Counted from the stretch's first letter, positions 32,285-44,796 are shown. The stretch: 64,000 nt of DNA from Taeniopygia guttata (GCF_048771995.1 NC_133030.1:15033501-15097500), one strand, 5' to 3'. Numbers and translations are program-made. Notes: generated by a model from the letters alone, not told the origin.

Positions 32285-35200
32285 GTATATATATATATAC
32301 ACACACAAAGCTTTTTTTGGTGATGATTACGGATCAATGCACCACTTTGAAAAAGCATTTTAAATTTGGAATAGGAAAGTGAATCAGTTCCTCAAAATGT
32401 CAAAATTCTTACCTTGAATGTTTGGATAAAGAGCCATAAATAACACTGCCCATCTTAAAACATTTGTTGTGGTTTCTGTTCCAGCTATGATGAGTTCTCC
32501 AACGGAGAAAATTAAATTTTCTCTTGAATATGTAGATTCTGGGTCGTTTCCATTGCAATCCATCTCATCTAAATATGCATCTACGAAATGTCGAGGTGAC
32601 TGAGGCTTCCTATTTTCAGAGACACGTTCAATAAGCTCATGAAGAAACTCATAGACTTCAGCTGCATTTTTAAACAGCTGCTGGTGTTTCCCAAATGGCA
32701 AGATACCAATCCAAGGAAAAGCATTATATAAAAATACAGAAGCACTAGCAGCTAATTCAATGTTTTCACTAAAAATCTCAATCATGTGCTGAAATTCTGT
32801 ATCTTCGTATGTGAAACGTTCTCCAAAAATAATCAAATTAGTAATGTTTGAAACAGCATTTGTTATCAAGTGCTTAAGATCAAAGGGTCTGCCTTTGTAT
32901 GTATCAATGGCATCAAGAAAAAACAGAGATTCTTCTGAAATTTTGTGTTCAAAGGACTTTTGACCATATCCAAAAACTCGAAAGGTATTTACAGCTAATT
33001 TGCGGTGTTCTGTCCATCCTCTGCCATATTTACTGTTCAGTAAGCCTGAAAAAATATTTTGACACAGTATTTTATGCAATGCTTTATTTTTCTTCCCCTA
33101 TAAGATAATAAAATTATTCAACAAGACAAAAAAATGAGACAAAATATTTTGGACCTCTTGCTATGGAACACAATCCATGAGTGACATTCCTTTTCAAATA
33201 ATATCTTTAAGGAAGCATCAAGTATTTTAAGAAAGGACATCAAGTAAAGAAAATGGCTAAAGCAGATGCTTCATGTGATTTGTTCATCTATGGGACAAAA
33301 ATTTCATTTTTCTACAAAAGAGATTAGCACTCACCTCCCATGTTTGTCAGCTTCTTGAACAAGGGGAGAGACGGCCTGTCTGCAAAAATTTCACTTTGGT
33401 GGACAAGGCATTCCTTCACTGCATCGTAGCCATTCAGCACAACGGCAGATATACCCCCGAGATCAAGGCTGAAGATCTTTGAGGTGGGGGAAAAAAAGGA
33501 ATAAAAAGTGTCAAATGCTATTACACCCCAGTCTGGAGAACGAGGAATGAAAAAGTGAAACGACACTAAACTAAAGTCAATGTGAAATGCAGAGATGAAT
33601 AACCTTCAGCAGGGCACACAGGTGACCAGAGGTGAGACAGCTGTGGCACTGCACAGGAGACTCTGTGGTAAGTTCCTTTGCTTTGATAAAATATAAAATT
33701 AATTAGCCCACACTACATTCTGTGCTTTGTTGTGCTGCTGAAGAAACCAACCCTCCAAATTAAGGACTGGGGACACCTTCATGTAGTCCCTAGAGAGGAG
33801 TGAGAGCCAAGGTGACAGCCAACAACTGAGAGCAGAGCCCAGCTAGGCCCAGCTTCCTTTTCCACAAGTGGTTAGCACAAGGTCCTTTGGAGAAAGGCAC
33901 AATACAGCCTGCAGAAGGCACACAGGATTAAAAAAGTTAAACCTGAATCTACATTTTAAAAATTAAAACTGAGCCTAAAGTTAAGATTGAAACCTTAGAT
34001 TCCTTTCCATACATTCCCTCAGCATTAGAAATCTGTATTTTTACCATTACAAATATTTAGATTTTTTTTTCCATGTCAAAGCTGGTGGCCTCCACAATAT
34101 GAAACTGTGTTAGCCTAATTATACATTCTGTTACAGCTGGGTTGTCACCCAAAGGGTTGTCAGGCACTGGAGCAGGCTGCCCAGGGAAGTGGTGGAGTCA
34201 TCATCCCTGGAGGCATTTAAAAGCTGATGTGGCATGTGGGGATGTGGTTTAGTGCCTGACTTGGCAATGCTGGGTTAACAGTTGGACTTGATGGTCTCAA
34301 GGGTCTTTTCTAACCTAAATGATTCTACTAGTCTATTTTATTTTAGAAAACCTGGTATTTTCACTGTTATAATGGCTCTTCTTTTTTACGTGTCAAGAAG
34401 ACAATCCCAGTATATTTCTGCAAACCGTCTGTGAGTTTTGTATACTTTGGTCTAACTTATTGATCTTTGTTCCTGTATCATACATGATTTAAAAAAAAAC
34501 AAAAAAAACCAAAAAAACCAAAAAACCTTTGATTGTATTTTTCCAGAGTCCCCCAGATATTTTTCCAGAGTCCTCTAAATCCTAATATGCTGTTTCCCTC
34601 AAATTCTACAGGATTGTTTCTGACAGCAGATGACTGAAACTCCATACAGCACTACAGGCAAGTAGAAATCTTGCTTCATTCGACAGCACATTTTCCTTCC
34701 TATTTCCGTTCTACTTGCCCTAGTACTTTGCTTAAAGAACATTTTTTTTTTTTTTTTAGTTACCAAAATACATGTTCGATCTAGTTCGGAGTTAACTTTT
34801 ACGGAGCTCGGAAGAGGAGATTGGCTGGTTAACACTGGCTGATGGAAAGAAAAGCCCGATATAGAAGTACCAAAAAAAAAAAAAAAAAAAAAAAAAAAAG
34901 AAAGAAAGGAAAAGAAAAGAAAAGGATTCGTTTTTACATAGTTTCGCAAAAGGGCTGTCAGGATCTCAAATACCGCGCTGCCGGTGCTTGGAGGCGCGGT
35001 TCCGCCTGCCCGGCGCTCCCGCTGCCGGCGGGGCGCTCCGCCCGCCGCATCCGGGCAGGGCGGCAGCTCCGCGGGCGGATCCCGTGCGCGGCTGCCCGGG
35101 CCGGCCCTCCCCGCTCCCGCGGGCCCCGGGGCGGCGGTACCTGCCCGTGGATCTGGCTCTGCCGCCGCAGGTAGACGTGCGGCTGCTCGGCGCCCAGCGC

Positions 35201-35458
35201 GGGGATGTTGCCGAGCAGCGGCAGCCCCGCGGGGCCGGGCGGGAAGCCGGGCGGCCGCCGCTGCTTCAGCAGCTGCCGCACCACCAGCGACAGCAGCAGC
35301 GCCAGCACCGCCGCCAGCGGCAGCAGCCAGGCGCCGCTGCCCGCTGCCGCTGTCGCTGTCGCCGCGCCCGGGCGCGCCCCCGGCTCCGCCGCCGCCACCC
35401 GCATCGGCCCCGCCGCCGCCGCCGCTTCCTCCTCTGGTCCCGTCCTGCCGCCGAGCAT
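30240..35458 (-). CDS. CYP2R1: CYP2R1, vitamin D 25-hydroxylase (5 exons)
   Basis: Microsomal cytochrome P450 that hydroxylates vitamin D at C-25 to give the main circulating form. Five minus-strand exons join in phase: 35458-35141, 33476-33335, 33045-32413, 31354-31025 and 30415-30240. From the second in-frame ATG (35404-35402) the protein is 514 residues; from the first ATG, 532; human CYP2R1 has 501. In the 514-residue numbering there is an N-terminal membrane anchor at 26-42, a Pro-rich hinge PPGFPPGP, the I-helix AGTETT at 323-328, the K-helix ExxR at 380-383, a PERF motif, and the heme loop FSLGRRHCLG with Cys461. Identity to CYP2R1 is high throughout. No break seen. Confidence 0.97.
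30416..31024 (-). other. CYP2R1: CYP2R1 intron 4
   Basis: AT-rich intron between donor GTAAGA and acceptor TTCAG. No repeat recognised. Confidence 0.6.
31025..31354 (-). CDS. CYP2R1: CYP2R1 exon 4
   Basis: 330 nt, phase 1 to 1, after CCTAACAG and before GTAAGA. It encodes [15 protein letters not shown], then [20 protein letters not shown] (K-helix ExxR), [28 protein letters not shown] and IPFSLG, the start of the heme loop. Confidence 0.97.
31355..32412 (-). other. CYP2R1: CYP2R1 intron 3
   Basis: AT-rich intron containing the (AT)n/(AC)n microsatellite at 32247-32308. No exon recognised. Confidence 0.65.
32247..32308. repeat. (AT)n microsatellite with (AC)n edge
   Basis: Nearly pure AT dinucleotides with GT interruptions, ending in ACACACACA. 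Likely length-variable. Confidence 0.95.
32413..33045 (-). CDS. CYP2R1: CYP2R1 exon 3
   Basis: 633 nt, phase 1 to 1, after TTTTTTCAG and before GTAAGA. It encodes [57 protein letters not shown] and [25 protein letters not shown] is the I-helix oxygen-activation motif. Confidence 0.97.
33335..33476 (-). CDS. CYP2R1: CYP2R1 exon 2
   Basis: 142 nt, phase 0 in and 1 out, after CACCTCAAAG and before GTGAGT. It encodes [20 protein letters not shown] and [20 protein letters not shown], close to the mammalian sequence. Confidence 0.96.
34150..34327 (+). mobile_element. CR1 LINE 3' fragment
   Basis: Forward CR1 tail: GAGCAGGCTGCCCAGGGAAG, TGGTGGAGTCATCATCCCTG, GTTGGACTTGATGGTCTCAA and TTTCTAACCTAAATGATTCT. 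Confidence 0.9.
34872..34899. repeat. Poly(A) run with A/G flank
   Basis: 28 consecutive A followed by GAAAGAAAGGAAAAGAAAAG, in CYP2R1 intron 1. Confidence 0.9.
35141..35458 (-). CDS. CYP2R1: CYP2R1 exon 1
   Basis: Ends at donor CAG/GTACCG in phase 0. It encodes the membrane anchor [17 protein letters not shown], then [20 protein letters not shown] and LLGNIPALG, ending SQIHGQ. Two in-frame ATGs exist, at 35458-35456 and 35404-35402. The downstream one gives a length nearer the mammalian protein, and the upstream one overlaps a CCAAT motif and lies 37 nt from a simple-repeat tract, so I favour 35404. The exon is Ala-rich and very high in GC. Confidence 0.88.
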
Positions 35459-35494
35459 TGGCCCGTGGAGGCTCCGCCCGCCGCGTCAGGAGCG

Positions 35495-35495
<1 letters not shown>

Positions 35496-35567
<72 letters not shown>
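35496..35567. repeat. (CT)n then T33 simple-repeat tract
   Basis: About 39 bases of CT repeats (35496-35534) run straight into 33 T (35535-35567). On the CYP2R1 strand this reads poly(A) then (GA)n, ending 37 nt before the first possible start codon. Confidence 0.95.
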
Positions 35568-35569
<2 letters not shown>

Positions 35570-36067
35570 CTCCTTCTTTTTAATTTTTTTTCCCCTTGGA
35601 ATAACACGGGGCTGGTCGCTCGGGGTTTATGGAGCGTCGGAGCGCACCGCTGGCTGCGCGCCCCGCACGCCCACCATGCGGGATGAGCGGAGAAAGGAAC
35701 CAGCAGTTCTTTGCTCCTTGTTAAGTCCGTGTAGAATCTCCGACGCGCAGTTTCCAGGTGTCTTTCCCGGACACGCTTCGGGCTTGGGGAGCCTTGGGCC
35801 GGTGAAGCCCGCAGTGATTGTCCTGGCAGATGTGCAGCAGCTGGCTGCGCGGATCTCCCGCTGCCCTGCCCGTGGCTCCCTGTGCTGCACAGCCCGACTT
35901 GAGCTCCCTCACCCGGCCACGGCCCCGCCGGACAGCGGCAGGAAAGGGTCCCTGCCCCCGCAGGCAGCACGGAGGGATGTGTGAATGTCCCCAGCCCCTG
36001 TGACCAAGCAGCACGGAGATCACACATACAATGACTTACATCCATTGACTGACATAAAGTCCCAAGC

Positions 36068-36304
36068 TACGTCAGGGAAGGTTTAGGTTGGATGTTAGGA
36101 AAAAAATTTTCACTGAAAGAAGAATAAAATATTGGAATTGTCTTCCCAGGGAGGTGGTGGAATCACCATCTCTGGATATGTTTAAAAAAAGACTGGACTT
36201 GGCACTCAGTGCTATAGTCTAGTTGTGGTGTTAGAGCATTGTTGGACTTTATGATCTTAGAGGTCACTTCCAAACTCCTTATTCTGTGATTCTGTGATTC
36301 TGTG
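36068..36304 (+). mobile_element. CR1 LINE 3' fragment
   Basis: Forward CR1 tail: GGTTTAGGTTGGATGTTAGG, TTCCCAGGGAGGTGGTGGAA, AAAAGACTGGACTTGGCACT and the terminal TTCTGTGATTCTGTGATTCT. Same type as the copies at 2993 and 55915. Confidence 0.93.
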
Positions 36305-39300
36305 AGCGTGCAAAGGTTGTTGTTACCCAGTGGGATGGTGGCTCAGGAGCGAGGGCTTGAGCTGCAGAAGAGGCCAAGATCGTTAAGGCAGAGGTCAGAG
36401 AGCAATGTTGCTATGCCATGTGATATTCTTGGCAAAACACTTCATAAACAAACCCAGATTTGTTTCCATTCACATTGGGTTTGTTATTACGTTACTACTA
36501 TCTTACAGGCAATTTTAGGAATACCAGGAGCATTCCTGGCCCATTACAATTTTCTGTGCCATGTATTTCTAAGCTCAGATGTCTTTCTTGTTGAATTCAT
36601 CTTAATAGCTGTGCATAGATTTTTAAGAACATTGATAAGATCTAAACAGAGGAGGAATTTATGCTGATGGAGCTCATTAATAATTTGTGTCAATGCCAGC
36701 ATCCTGTATCAAAATCTTACCAAGTTTGTCAGAATACAAAGTGGCTTCAGCCCTGCTGGAGGTTTCTTTTTTTCATTCTTCTTCCAAATTATTTCTTCAT
36801 CCTTTATTTCAGTGTGATACCGCCTGATGTCTTAATAATGGTGATATTTGGGTCATAGTTGCAGAAAATACCAGTATTTTCAATGTCAGTGCCTAAAGAA
36901 TTCTCACCAAATATTCAGGAACTCAGCTTGGCTCCAGTCAGAGGAAGAATGAAGAGAAATTGCCAAGGGATTCAGTAAGATGTGCACGTGCTTAAGTATC
37001 TGAGAAAACATAGGAAGAGTTGCTATTGCTTTGATTTATTTTTGCAGCTTATCTTCAATGCTCTGTTATTTAATTGTTATATACTCAAAGTTTTAGATGA
37101 TCATGATTTCCACTGCATCTGTGTAAGAAAAGAAAGGTAATTAACAGTTTTGGCAGCAAGCATTTTGAAGGGGGAAAAAGGGAAAAAAATAGTATAGGAA
37201 GGGCTCAAGAAGAGAAGAAAAAAAGATAGAGAAGAAAAGTCCAAATATTTTACAAAAAATGGAGGAATAGACTTGTAGAGGAGGGAAAGCCAACAATATT
37301 TGACAATTCTCTTCAAGCAGAGGAGAGAACAGTCAAAACTGACCTTACCACAGTGTCTGAGCTGTGGGGAAGGAGAAGAGACAGTGATATTAACCACTGT
37401 AACCGAGGAAGGGAAACTGAAGAGCATGATTAGAAAAATAAAATCCATTTTGGTCAAGCCAAATGCTAAAAGATAGTGAGTCAACCAAGATTAAAGATCC
37501 AAGAACCTCTAAAGGATGCATGATTAAATGGAAGTAAAAAGCAGCAGCATGGACAAAGATGACTGAAACTTGTCAAAACTAAGTGATAAATAAACTCTTG
37601 TAGACAGATGAAATCACTTAAGGATGCAGGTTTAGGGATGCAAGACTCCAATTGCTGTCCAAGCATAGGATTCCTTGCCAGTTTCTGATTGATCTTTTTA
37701 TTTTTAATTTTTTTGTTTCATTCATTCATTCATTCCTTCCTTCAGAAGTGTGTGGGCAGTTTGTGCTGAATTGCTTCTTTGGGAACGTTTTACTCATCTT
37801 AATCACGGATGATCAAATGAGCAAACTCATAGGATGAATAAAGGTTTTTTTATTTCAATTATAAAAATGACGGCCGAGTAAAGAAACCCATTAAAGCATG
37901 TATCTTTATTAAATTCTAAAACATTCTAGTCATCAAGTTTTACAATTACTTTACACTGGAAATTCTATAAGCAGAAGTTGGAGTAACAGGAAATTATTGT
38001 GTTCCTGTCTTCTCAGGAAAATCAGAGAGCAATTATTTGGCTTTGTATTCTTTGACTACTCATACTTATGTATGTATGTATATATTGACTTTTGAAGAAA
38101 TATACAGCCAGGTGTGGCTGTTCTCTGAGTAGCAATGTTAAGATCTTGGTGATAACTCTGGGGAGAAATATTAAGTTGTTTCCACTTTCCATTAAAAATC
38201 TCACAAAATTGTATTTAGCGACAACTTTGAAACAAGCTCTGGTTTTCTTGTTCTTCAGAGCTGACATTGTAGCTGGAACAAGGTAAACCTTTATCAGGTT
38301 AGAGTGTTTTCCATCCCTATAGCAATGTCTCTTGTACAGTGAAATCATGACATGATTTATAAAGTGTAGGAAAACAACTTTATAGACAGATGTGTAAAAA
38401 TTTTGCTGCTTGCCTTCGATGGTGGATTGGGGAAAAGAGAGAGATATTTACAGATGTATGTAAAACAAGCAGGCTTGTCATGAAAGAAATTGATTTCACA
38501 AGCCCATTGACAAGTTTAGATTGGTGTGCAGATGTTATCTGTTACACTCACAAAGTTCTTTTTAACCTGTGTCATCACAGTGAATGATCAACTTCCATGT
38601 CACAATTATCTCCTGAGCCTGTAATGAAGCTGGTGCTTTACATATTATCTAAAACAGAAAACCACCTCTGATGTTTTCCCTTGTGAATTTGATTGTTTAC
38701 TGGGAAAATCCCCACCTTTTCCTTTAGTCACATCCTTTTTATTCATCACAGTCTTACTGTGCCTAAACATTTCATGTCTGTCAAGCAGACTCAGAAGGCT
38801 GGAGACCGGCTTAAGTTGAAAAATAGTTTTGGCTTGTTTTATTTTCTGGTTCTTTCAGAGTATACTTAGGTCAATTCTATGCATAAATTTAGAAATTCAT
38901 CTTTTTAATTGATGGTCTCATATGACTATGGGTTCCGAGAAACTCTGCTGAAAGTAGATTAGCAAATATTATGTTGTAATAGCCTTTGCCTTCACATGCT
39001 ATTTACCAGCACTGAAAGGAGAGAGATCTTTTTTAGCCCAAATTTTCACTGAAGGCAGAGGCTAAATCAGTGCTGTAGGACCCAACATTGTCAGGACAAC
39101 TGCATAGTTCTGGGAAGGACTGAGGAAAACTCTTTAGTTACCCTGTGGCTTCATCAGCCCTCAGTACTGGCAAGACAAAGGCTGAAATGATGACAGGAGG
39201 AGTTCCACTCTTCTAAGATCCTGTAAACAACAAGCAAGGATTAACCTGAGGGCTTGAAAAAGTTTCTCACCCTATTTTCGCTGACATGCTCTGACAATAT

Positions 39301-42300
39301 ATAAGATAGTATCACAGAACTTGTGCAAGCAATGGAAAAAAAGTTTTATAACCATGCTGTTGTTTAACAGGATTAGTTTTTTTTTGTTCTAGGTTGTTTT
39401 TGTTTTTTCAACTCTCATTTTACCTGCTCAGTGCAAAACCAAAAACAAAACCAAAAAAAACAGGAGTGCAAGTAAGTGCTGATTTTGAGATTTTGAAACA
39501 TTTTCAGAGTGAGATTTTCTTCTGTAGTGTATCCCCTCAATGCTACCCTGGTAATTGCTGCAAGTCTGACCCTGGCTCAGCTGAGTGTGAGGGGTTCTCC
39601 TTGTCAGCCCGCTGGAGGTGTAGCTGGGGACAAATCTGGAATTGTGCCAGGTGTCAGAGGCAGGGAATGAGTTTCCAGGTGGCAGGAGAGGACTGGAGTA
39701 ACCAGCTTGGAGGCTGAGCTGTGCTAAGGCAGCACAGAAGATGACAAAGCCATAGCAAATGTCCCTGTGGTCTGCTCCTGCTGCCTGGCCAAGCAAACCT
39801 CAGGGCAGGACAGTGTGGTCCAGTCTGCTTTAAAGGATTATTCCAAACTGGATTTTGAATATATCCAGGAAAATTGCCACAGAGCCTGCAGAATCTTTGG
39901 GGGTTTTTGTGTGATAAGAAGATTTCAAGGAGATTAAACCAATGCAACCCTGATCTTCTGTTGAAAATGTCTTTCATAAATCAGTCTTGGAGCTCTTCTA
40001 AGGCATTTTGGAGGAAAATTTGCTTCCACAGTGATTCATAGATTTTTCACTAATTAGCTCAACAGCAGTTCCACTTTCTCAAAAGCAGTCACTGAAGCAG
40101 CCTAAATCCAGATTTAATGTCCATTAAAAAGGAAATGCTTTAGTGTTGGGATTTATATCAGTGTTCTGGTTCTCAGGAAAGTACTGCACTTTTATAAAAA
40201 AGAATCTCTTTTTTTTTTTGGGCCAAATTCAAACCAAACCACAAGATAGATTGGTACAATATTATTTATATGGATAAGCTTGATGTGAGCTTATGCTAAA
40301 TCTGAATATGTTTTTTCAGAGACTATGGGAGCAGGATTGAGGAAACAATTTGACCAGTTAGGGATGCAACTTTTGCAAAACCAAATGCCTACAAAAGTTA
40401 TGGTGTTGGTTTCAGAGTTTAGGCCATTCTCCAGTTTTTCAGATTATGGTGTCACAGAAACTGGAGGAGAAAGACATGAAAAGAACAAATATAAGGGATT
40501 ATGTTCCTTTCCAGAGCATCTCACCTATATATGTCACTCCTGACAGATGCTAGAGTAACACGCCATGAATTCCTCCACTGAAGAAGGTTTCAGGGCCATA
40601 ACTGAAAAGCAACCTAGTCTTACCTGTCATTAAAAAAAACTGTAGAAAGCTTTTCTCATGTGTGGTGTCTCCTTTGTTGCCCTTCAAGACACTATATATA
40701 TATATATATATACATAATATATATATTATATATATATATATATATAATGTAGTACCAGATTACAGATTGTTATTGTTTCAGGACAAGTGTTTATATTTTT
40801 GTTATCATCTTTCTCCATGGTCTTTCCTTCTATTACGTTTCCCTGGTCTTTGAGCTTGTTTCTCTAAATCCTTATATGGAATCTCTGATAATCCCTACTG
40901 GCATTTTTCTGGACTTTCTCCAACCTGCCCAAGTATTTTTGATCTAGATCTTCTTAGCAAAAAGTAAAGTGTAAGGGTTACCTCCCAGGGCTCAAACAAG
41001 ATGCTCCTGCTAACAGACAGCTTGCTTTTACAGCAGCACAACCCCATGAACTCTGGCTTAGCTATTTTCATTTTCTGCAGAACGAGTTACAATGAAATGT
41101 TAAAATGTTAGCTCTGTGCACCTTGCCCCACGTGGCTTATGGAGTCTTTTTAAGGAGCAGTGTTTGCTGGCTGTTCATGAAACAGGATCCTGGATCAGAA
41201 AGAACATGCATCCACCAAAAACTCAGAGAAGTGACTCCCCACATTCTCCTTGTAAAGAAAGAGCATGTGATTTTTACGGCTGGCTTTACCATAACTTGTC
41301 CTTACCTGAAAAATCTCGATTAGTTGTTATGAAGAACAAACTTAGAGAGACTAGAGACCTAAAATCACAATCACCTCCCTCGTGGAGAACTTACTGTGCT
41401 TATGGATCACTGCCACCTCATCACTGTCTCCCCTTTCATTTTTGTAGGGTCCACTTTTCTCTGATATGAACCAATTGTGGGAATGAAGATTTTACCTGTG
41501 CAGCTCACAGTCTTATCTTTCTTGAAGACTTGCATTTTCGTATTGACCAAAAATTGCACCATAATATATAAATGTGGTATTTTTGTTTACCAGCATGCCA
41601 TCTGCTAGCATTTCAGAAATTCACTACAGTATCTGTGGCTTTTCAACATAATGGCAATATTTATGGTAGAAAAAAATGGTCACACTTCTAAATGTATTGG
41701 TTAAATTATTATAAAGAGTATAATGTAAAAAGTTGCATCTAGTGTAGAGATAGTCACTATAAAATAGCCCAGTTTTTTTTCTTATTGTCAACAGATTAAA
41801 ACAAATTTATTTGAAAATGAAATTTATTTTATTTTGAGCTGGGGGTTTTATTAGATAATCTGATTTCTTGAAACAAACAAACAAACAAATAAATTCCATA
41901 ATTCTGTTGCTTTTTATTTAATCTGCTTTGAATCTATACCCAGCATTGAAAAAGGCAGAACAGATTGTTTCAGTAAATGCCTCACTTTCTTAGTGCAGTG
42001 CTACAGAGCACACCTCTCTGCTAGATTTTGCATGAACACTTCCCCTCTAGTTTTGGATTTATCAAGCAAGAGAAGAATGTCATCCTGTGAAAACCTTGTC
42101 TCTTTTTTCCAACTTCAAAATCAGACAAACTGGTCAACTGCCCTTCTTCTCTATCTCACGTACAAGAGAAAATTTGCAAAAAGAAAATACGTTTGGGGAG
42201 ACCGGATGACATATAGCTAAGGGGGAGGGGGGGAATAGGACAAGCGTTCCAGCTGGGAGTCCCTCCATTAGCGCTGGCAAGGAGCAGCCCAAGTGCCTGC

Positions 42301-42900
42301 CAACATCCAAGTGCTACATCATCTCTGCGTGCTCAGGAGTGGATCTATTGGCATTCGTACCTGCTGGTTTAAATTTACGCTCCTTCCTGTGAAAGCTGAA
42401 AGTAGAAATGTTGGCACCTGAAATCCTCCAGCCCCGGACCGAGCCACACTGGCAGGAGAAAGGCTTGAACTGTCTGCAATCAGCCACAAGGCAAAATTTA
42501 GCTTTTTCCTTCAGAAAGGAGAAAACTGAAATATGCTTTTACAAAAGAATCGTCTGGAATTTTATTGTTTTAACTTTAATCCCAGGAATATTCAATGTGG
42601 ATGCGGAGTAAATAATTCCCCAAAGGAAATGGGAACAATTAGCTGTTAGCATAGGAAGACAAGAGGAAGAGTGGAGTTAGAGAGAAATATCAAACTGGCA
42701 GCCCAATAATTTAAATTTCTGCACTTTATTTCCGTTGGTGTACCTGTATAAATCATATTAAAACAGCAAAACCAAAGCCGACCCATTCCTTTAGGTGCTG
42801 CCTAATATTTGTAAATACATCCTCAGAAAAACTACCTTAAAACAGAAGTCGTGGAAACGGAATAGATTTTAAATCAAATACTTAGACTTCTTCTCCCGGG
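36305..42900. other. Intergenic CYP2R1-CALC
   Basis: Between divergent genes. It holds an (AT)n microsatellite (40692-40747) and scattered short A/T runs. No calcitonin-family exon or other gene was recognised on either strand; open frames are short. Confidence 0.6.
40692..40747. repeat. (AT)n microsatellite
   Basis: AT dinucleotides with two short interruptions (TACATAAT, ATTAT). Self-complementary. Confidence 0.95.
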
Positions 42901-44658
42901 GGATTCCCGTGGTGAGCATACGTGCGAGGGGGCTGCTATTTAAAACGAACTTTCAAATTTGGCAGAGCTGGGGGGGAGGAGACAACCTTCCAGGCAGCAT
43001 CCCCTCTGCCACCCCCTCGAGGGCTGCCGCTCGTGAAGGGGTACGAAGACGTGTTGGGGGGGAGCGGGGGGAAGAAATCAACCCAAACCCAAAAGTGGTC
43101 TGGGTTATCACTTGGAAAAAAAAGCAGAAGCCAGACCCCAAAACCCGAGAGGGTTTTGCAATCGTCGTTCTGCAAAACGAGGGTGGCGAAGCGGCGCGGC
43201 GGCCGCCCCCATGCAGGGAGAGAAGGGGGCCGGGGCACCCCAAAAGGCGGATGGCGAGGGACACGGCCATCCGTCCCCGGACGGCAGCCGCTCGCCAGTG
43301 CTTTCTGTATGTTCGTGGGTTTTTCTCTAAATTTCCCAGCTAAAATCTCATCAACAGAACATCACCCGCCCCGCGGTTCTCCCCAGGTTTATCCATCTCC
43401 CGGTGAACACAGGGTTTCTGCCACCGGGAGTGACAGTCATCAGCGGCTGCAGACACATAGACGAGGAGCGGCCGGGATGTTCCCGGGAAAGCTCCCCATC
43501 CATAGGAACGGCGAAAACGCCATCCAGCCGCGCCGGTCACCCGCTCCCTGCGCGGCCGCGCAGCGTGCGCGGGGCTCCGCACGCCGCCGGGGCCGGCGCC
43601 AGCGGCACAGGCGTCTCCTCCCACCGCAGCCGCCGGGAGCGGAGAAGAGCTGCAGGGCGGCGAGGCAGGGGCGGGGACTGGCCCCGTCGCACCGGGGGTC
43701 CCGAGGACGGTCGGGGACCCTTAGCATCCCTGCCCGGCCCGTGTGCCGCCGGTGCCGCCGTGCGCGGCAAACGCCAGCGCCTTCGGGCGGGCAGGAAAGG
43801 CGCTCCCGGCCTATCGGGGGGCGGTGGAAGCGCTCTCTGCGCCCAGGCGCTGCGGAGCATCTCTCCCGGGCCGCTTTTCCCCCTCCCCGTTCTCGCTCCG
43901 GCGGCAGCACGGTTGTGTCCCCCCTCCCCCGTGTCGAGTCTCCCCGCCCCCGCCGGGCCGGTGCTCGCTGCGCCTGGGCAAACATCCTGAGCGGGCAGGT
44001 GCTGCCGTGACAGAGGGTCCTCGGCGGGTGATGCATGGGCGGCGCGCAGCTGCCCGGTAATCCCCTTTCCCGGGCGCCTCTTCCGTGCGCGGAAAGGCGC
44101 CGCACCTGTTCCTGAAGTTGTGCGGCGGAGATGCTGGTGTTGCTGATAGTTTCCTCTCGGAGCGCGGAGTTACTCCGCTGCCCTGGCCCGGGCGGACAGT
44201 GCGGGCTCCCGGTAAGACAGAGCACGGGAGCCGCTCGCTGCCGCCACGGGGCCGCTCGCAGGTGCCACTTTGTTCCTTGCCCCGGTGAGGAGCGGCAGGT
44301 GCCGCCGGCAGCGCTCCCTCCTCTGCCGAGGAGCTGAGGGGGCCCCGGTGTGCTCCCTTCGGGCAGCGATCGGCGCTGCCGCCCGCCCTGCCCCTGCCCC
44401 GCTGCACATCCCGCCGGTGCGGAACCCTCGCCAGCCACACGCGGCGGCTGTCGGGGCGCCGGCAGGGGCGGGAATTCCCGGGGAGGGAGCGGCCCCGCTC
44501 TGCAATGCGGTCCCACCGCTGCAGAGGTCGCCACGCGTGAGCGGTGCAGCGGCGGGAGCGGCCCCCCCGCCCCGCCCTGCGCAGCGCCCCGGCCGCGCCT
44601 CGCTCCGCGCCGCGCCGCGCCGCGTTTTTTGTGAATGGGACTCTCAAGGAGCGGGCCA

Positions 44659-44666
44659 TGACGTCA
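44659..44666 (+). promoter_or_regulatory. CALCA: Consensus cAMP response element
   Basis: Perfect palindrome TGACGTCA about 100 bp upstream of the TATA box. CREs are known to drive calcitonin/CGRP promoters in mammals, which supports cAMP/CREB control here. Confidence 0.85.
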
Positions 44667-44675
44667 CCGCCGGGT

Positions 44676-44680
44676 CCAAT
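44676..44680 (+). promoter_or_regulatory. CALCA: CCAAT box
   Basis: CCAAT within GGTCCAATCGG, 10 bp after the CRE. A second copy, in reverse, lies at 44716-44720 (GTGATTGGCTGG). Paired CCAAT boxes suggest NF-Y binding. Confidence 0.65.
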
Positions 44681-44766
44681 CGGCGCCCAGTGGAGGACCG
44701 GGCCCCGGCGCGGTGATTGGCTGGCGGGCGCGCGCGGGCGCCCACGCAGGCGGCGGCGGCGGCAGG

Positions 44767-44774
44767 TATAAAAG
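44767..44774 (+). promoter_or_regulatory. CALCA: TATA box of the CALC gene
   Basis: TATAAAAG in a GC-rich setting, placing the transcription start near 44797. Confidence 0.85.
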
Positions 44775-44796
44775 GGGGCGGCGGGCAGTGCGTGAC

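Larger units (their letters stand above)
33477..35140 (-). other. CYP2R1: CYP2R1 intron 1
   Basis: Contains a forward CR1 fragment (34150-34327), an A-rich stretch at 34490-34530 and a 28-base A-run at 34872-34899. Its 5' end lies in the CpG island. Confidence 0.65.
34975..36000 (-). promoter_or_regulatory. CYP2R1: CpG island over CYP2R1 promoter and exon 1
   Basis: Dense GC and CpG sequence covering exon 1, interrupted by the CT/T tract at 35496-35567 and continuing to about 36000. No TATA box was seen. The minus strand carries CCAAT near 35457-35461 and GC-rich boxes, fitting a dispersed CpG promoter. Confidence 0.75.

Noticed and set aside
34984-35984. Open frames of about 200-260 codons on the plus strand over the CYP2R1 promoter
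   Set aside because: They are antisense to CYP2R1 exon 1 and run through the CT/T simple repeat, giving Ser-Leu and poly-Phe. Base composition explains them.
40692-40747. AT-rich palindrome as a possible regulatory structure
   Set aside because: It is a plain AT microsatellite; self-pairing follows from the repeat unit.
42922-44010. 362-codon open frame on the plus strand, with overlapping long frames on the minus strand (to 45085)
   Set aside because: These lie in the CALC CpG island, where stop codons are rare in all frames. The products are low-complexity Arg/Pro/Ala/Gly with no family, and frames overlap on both strands.
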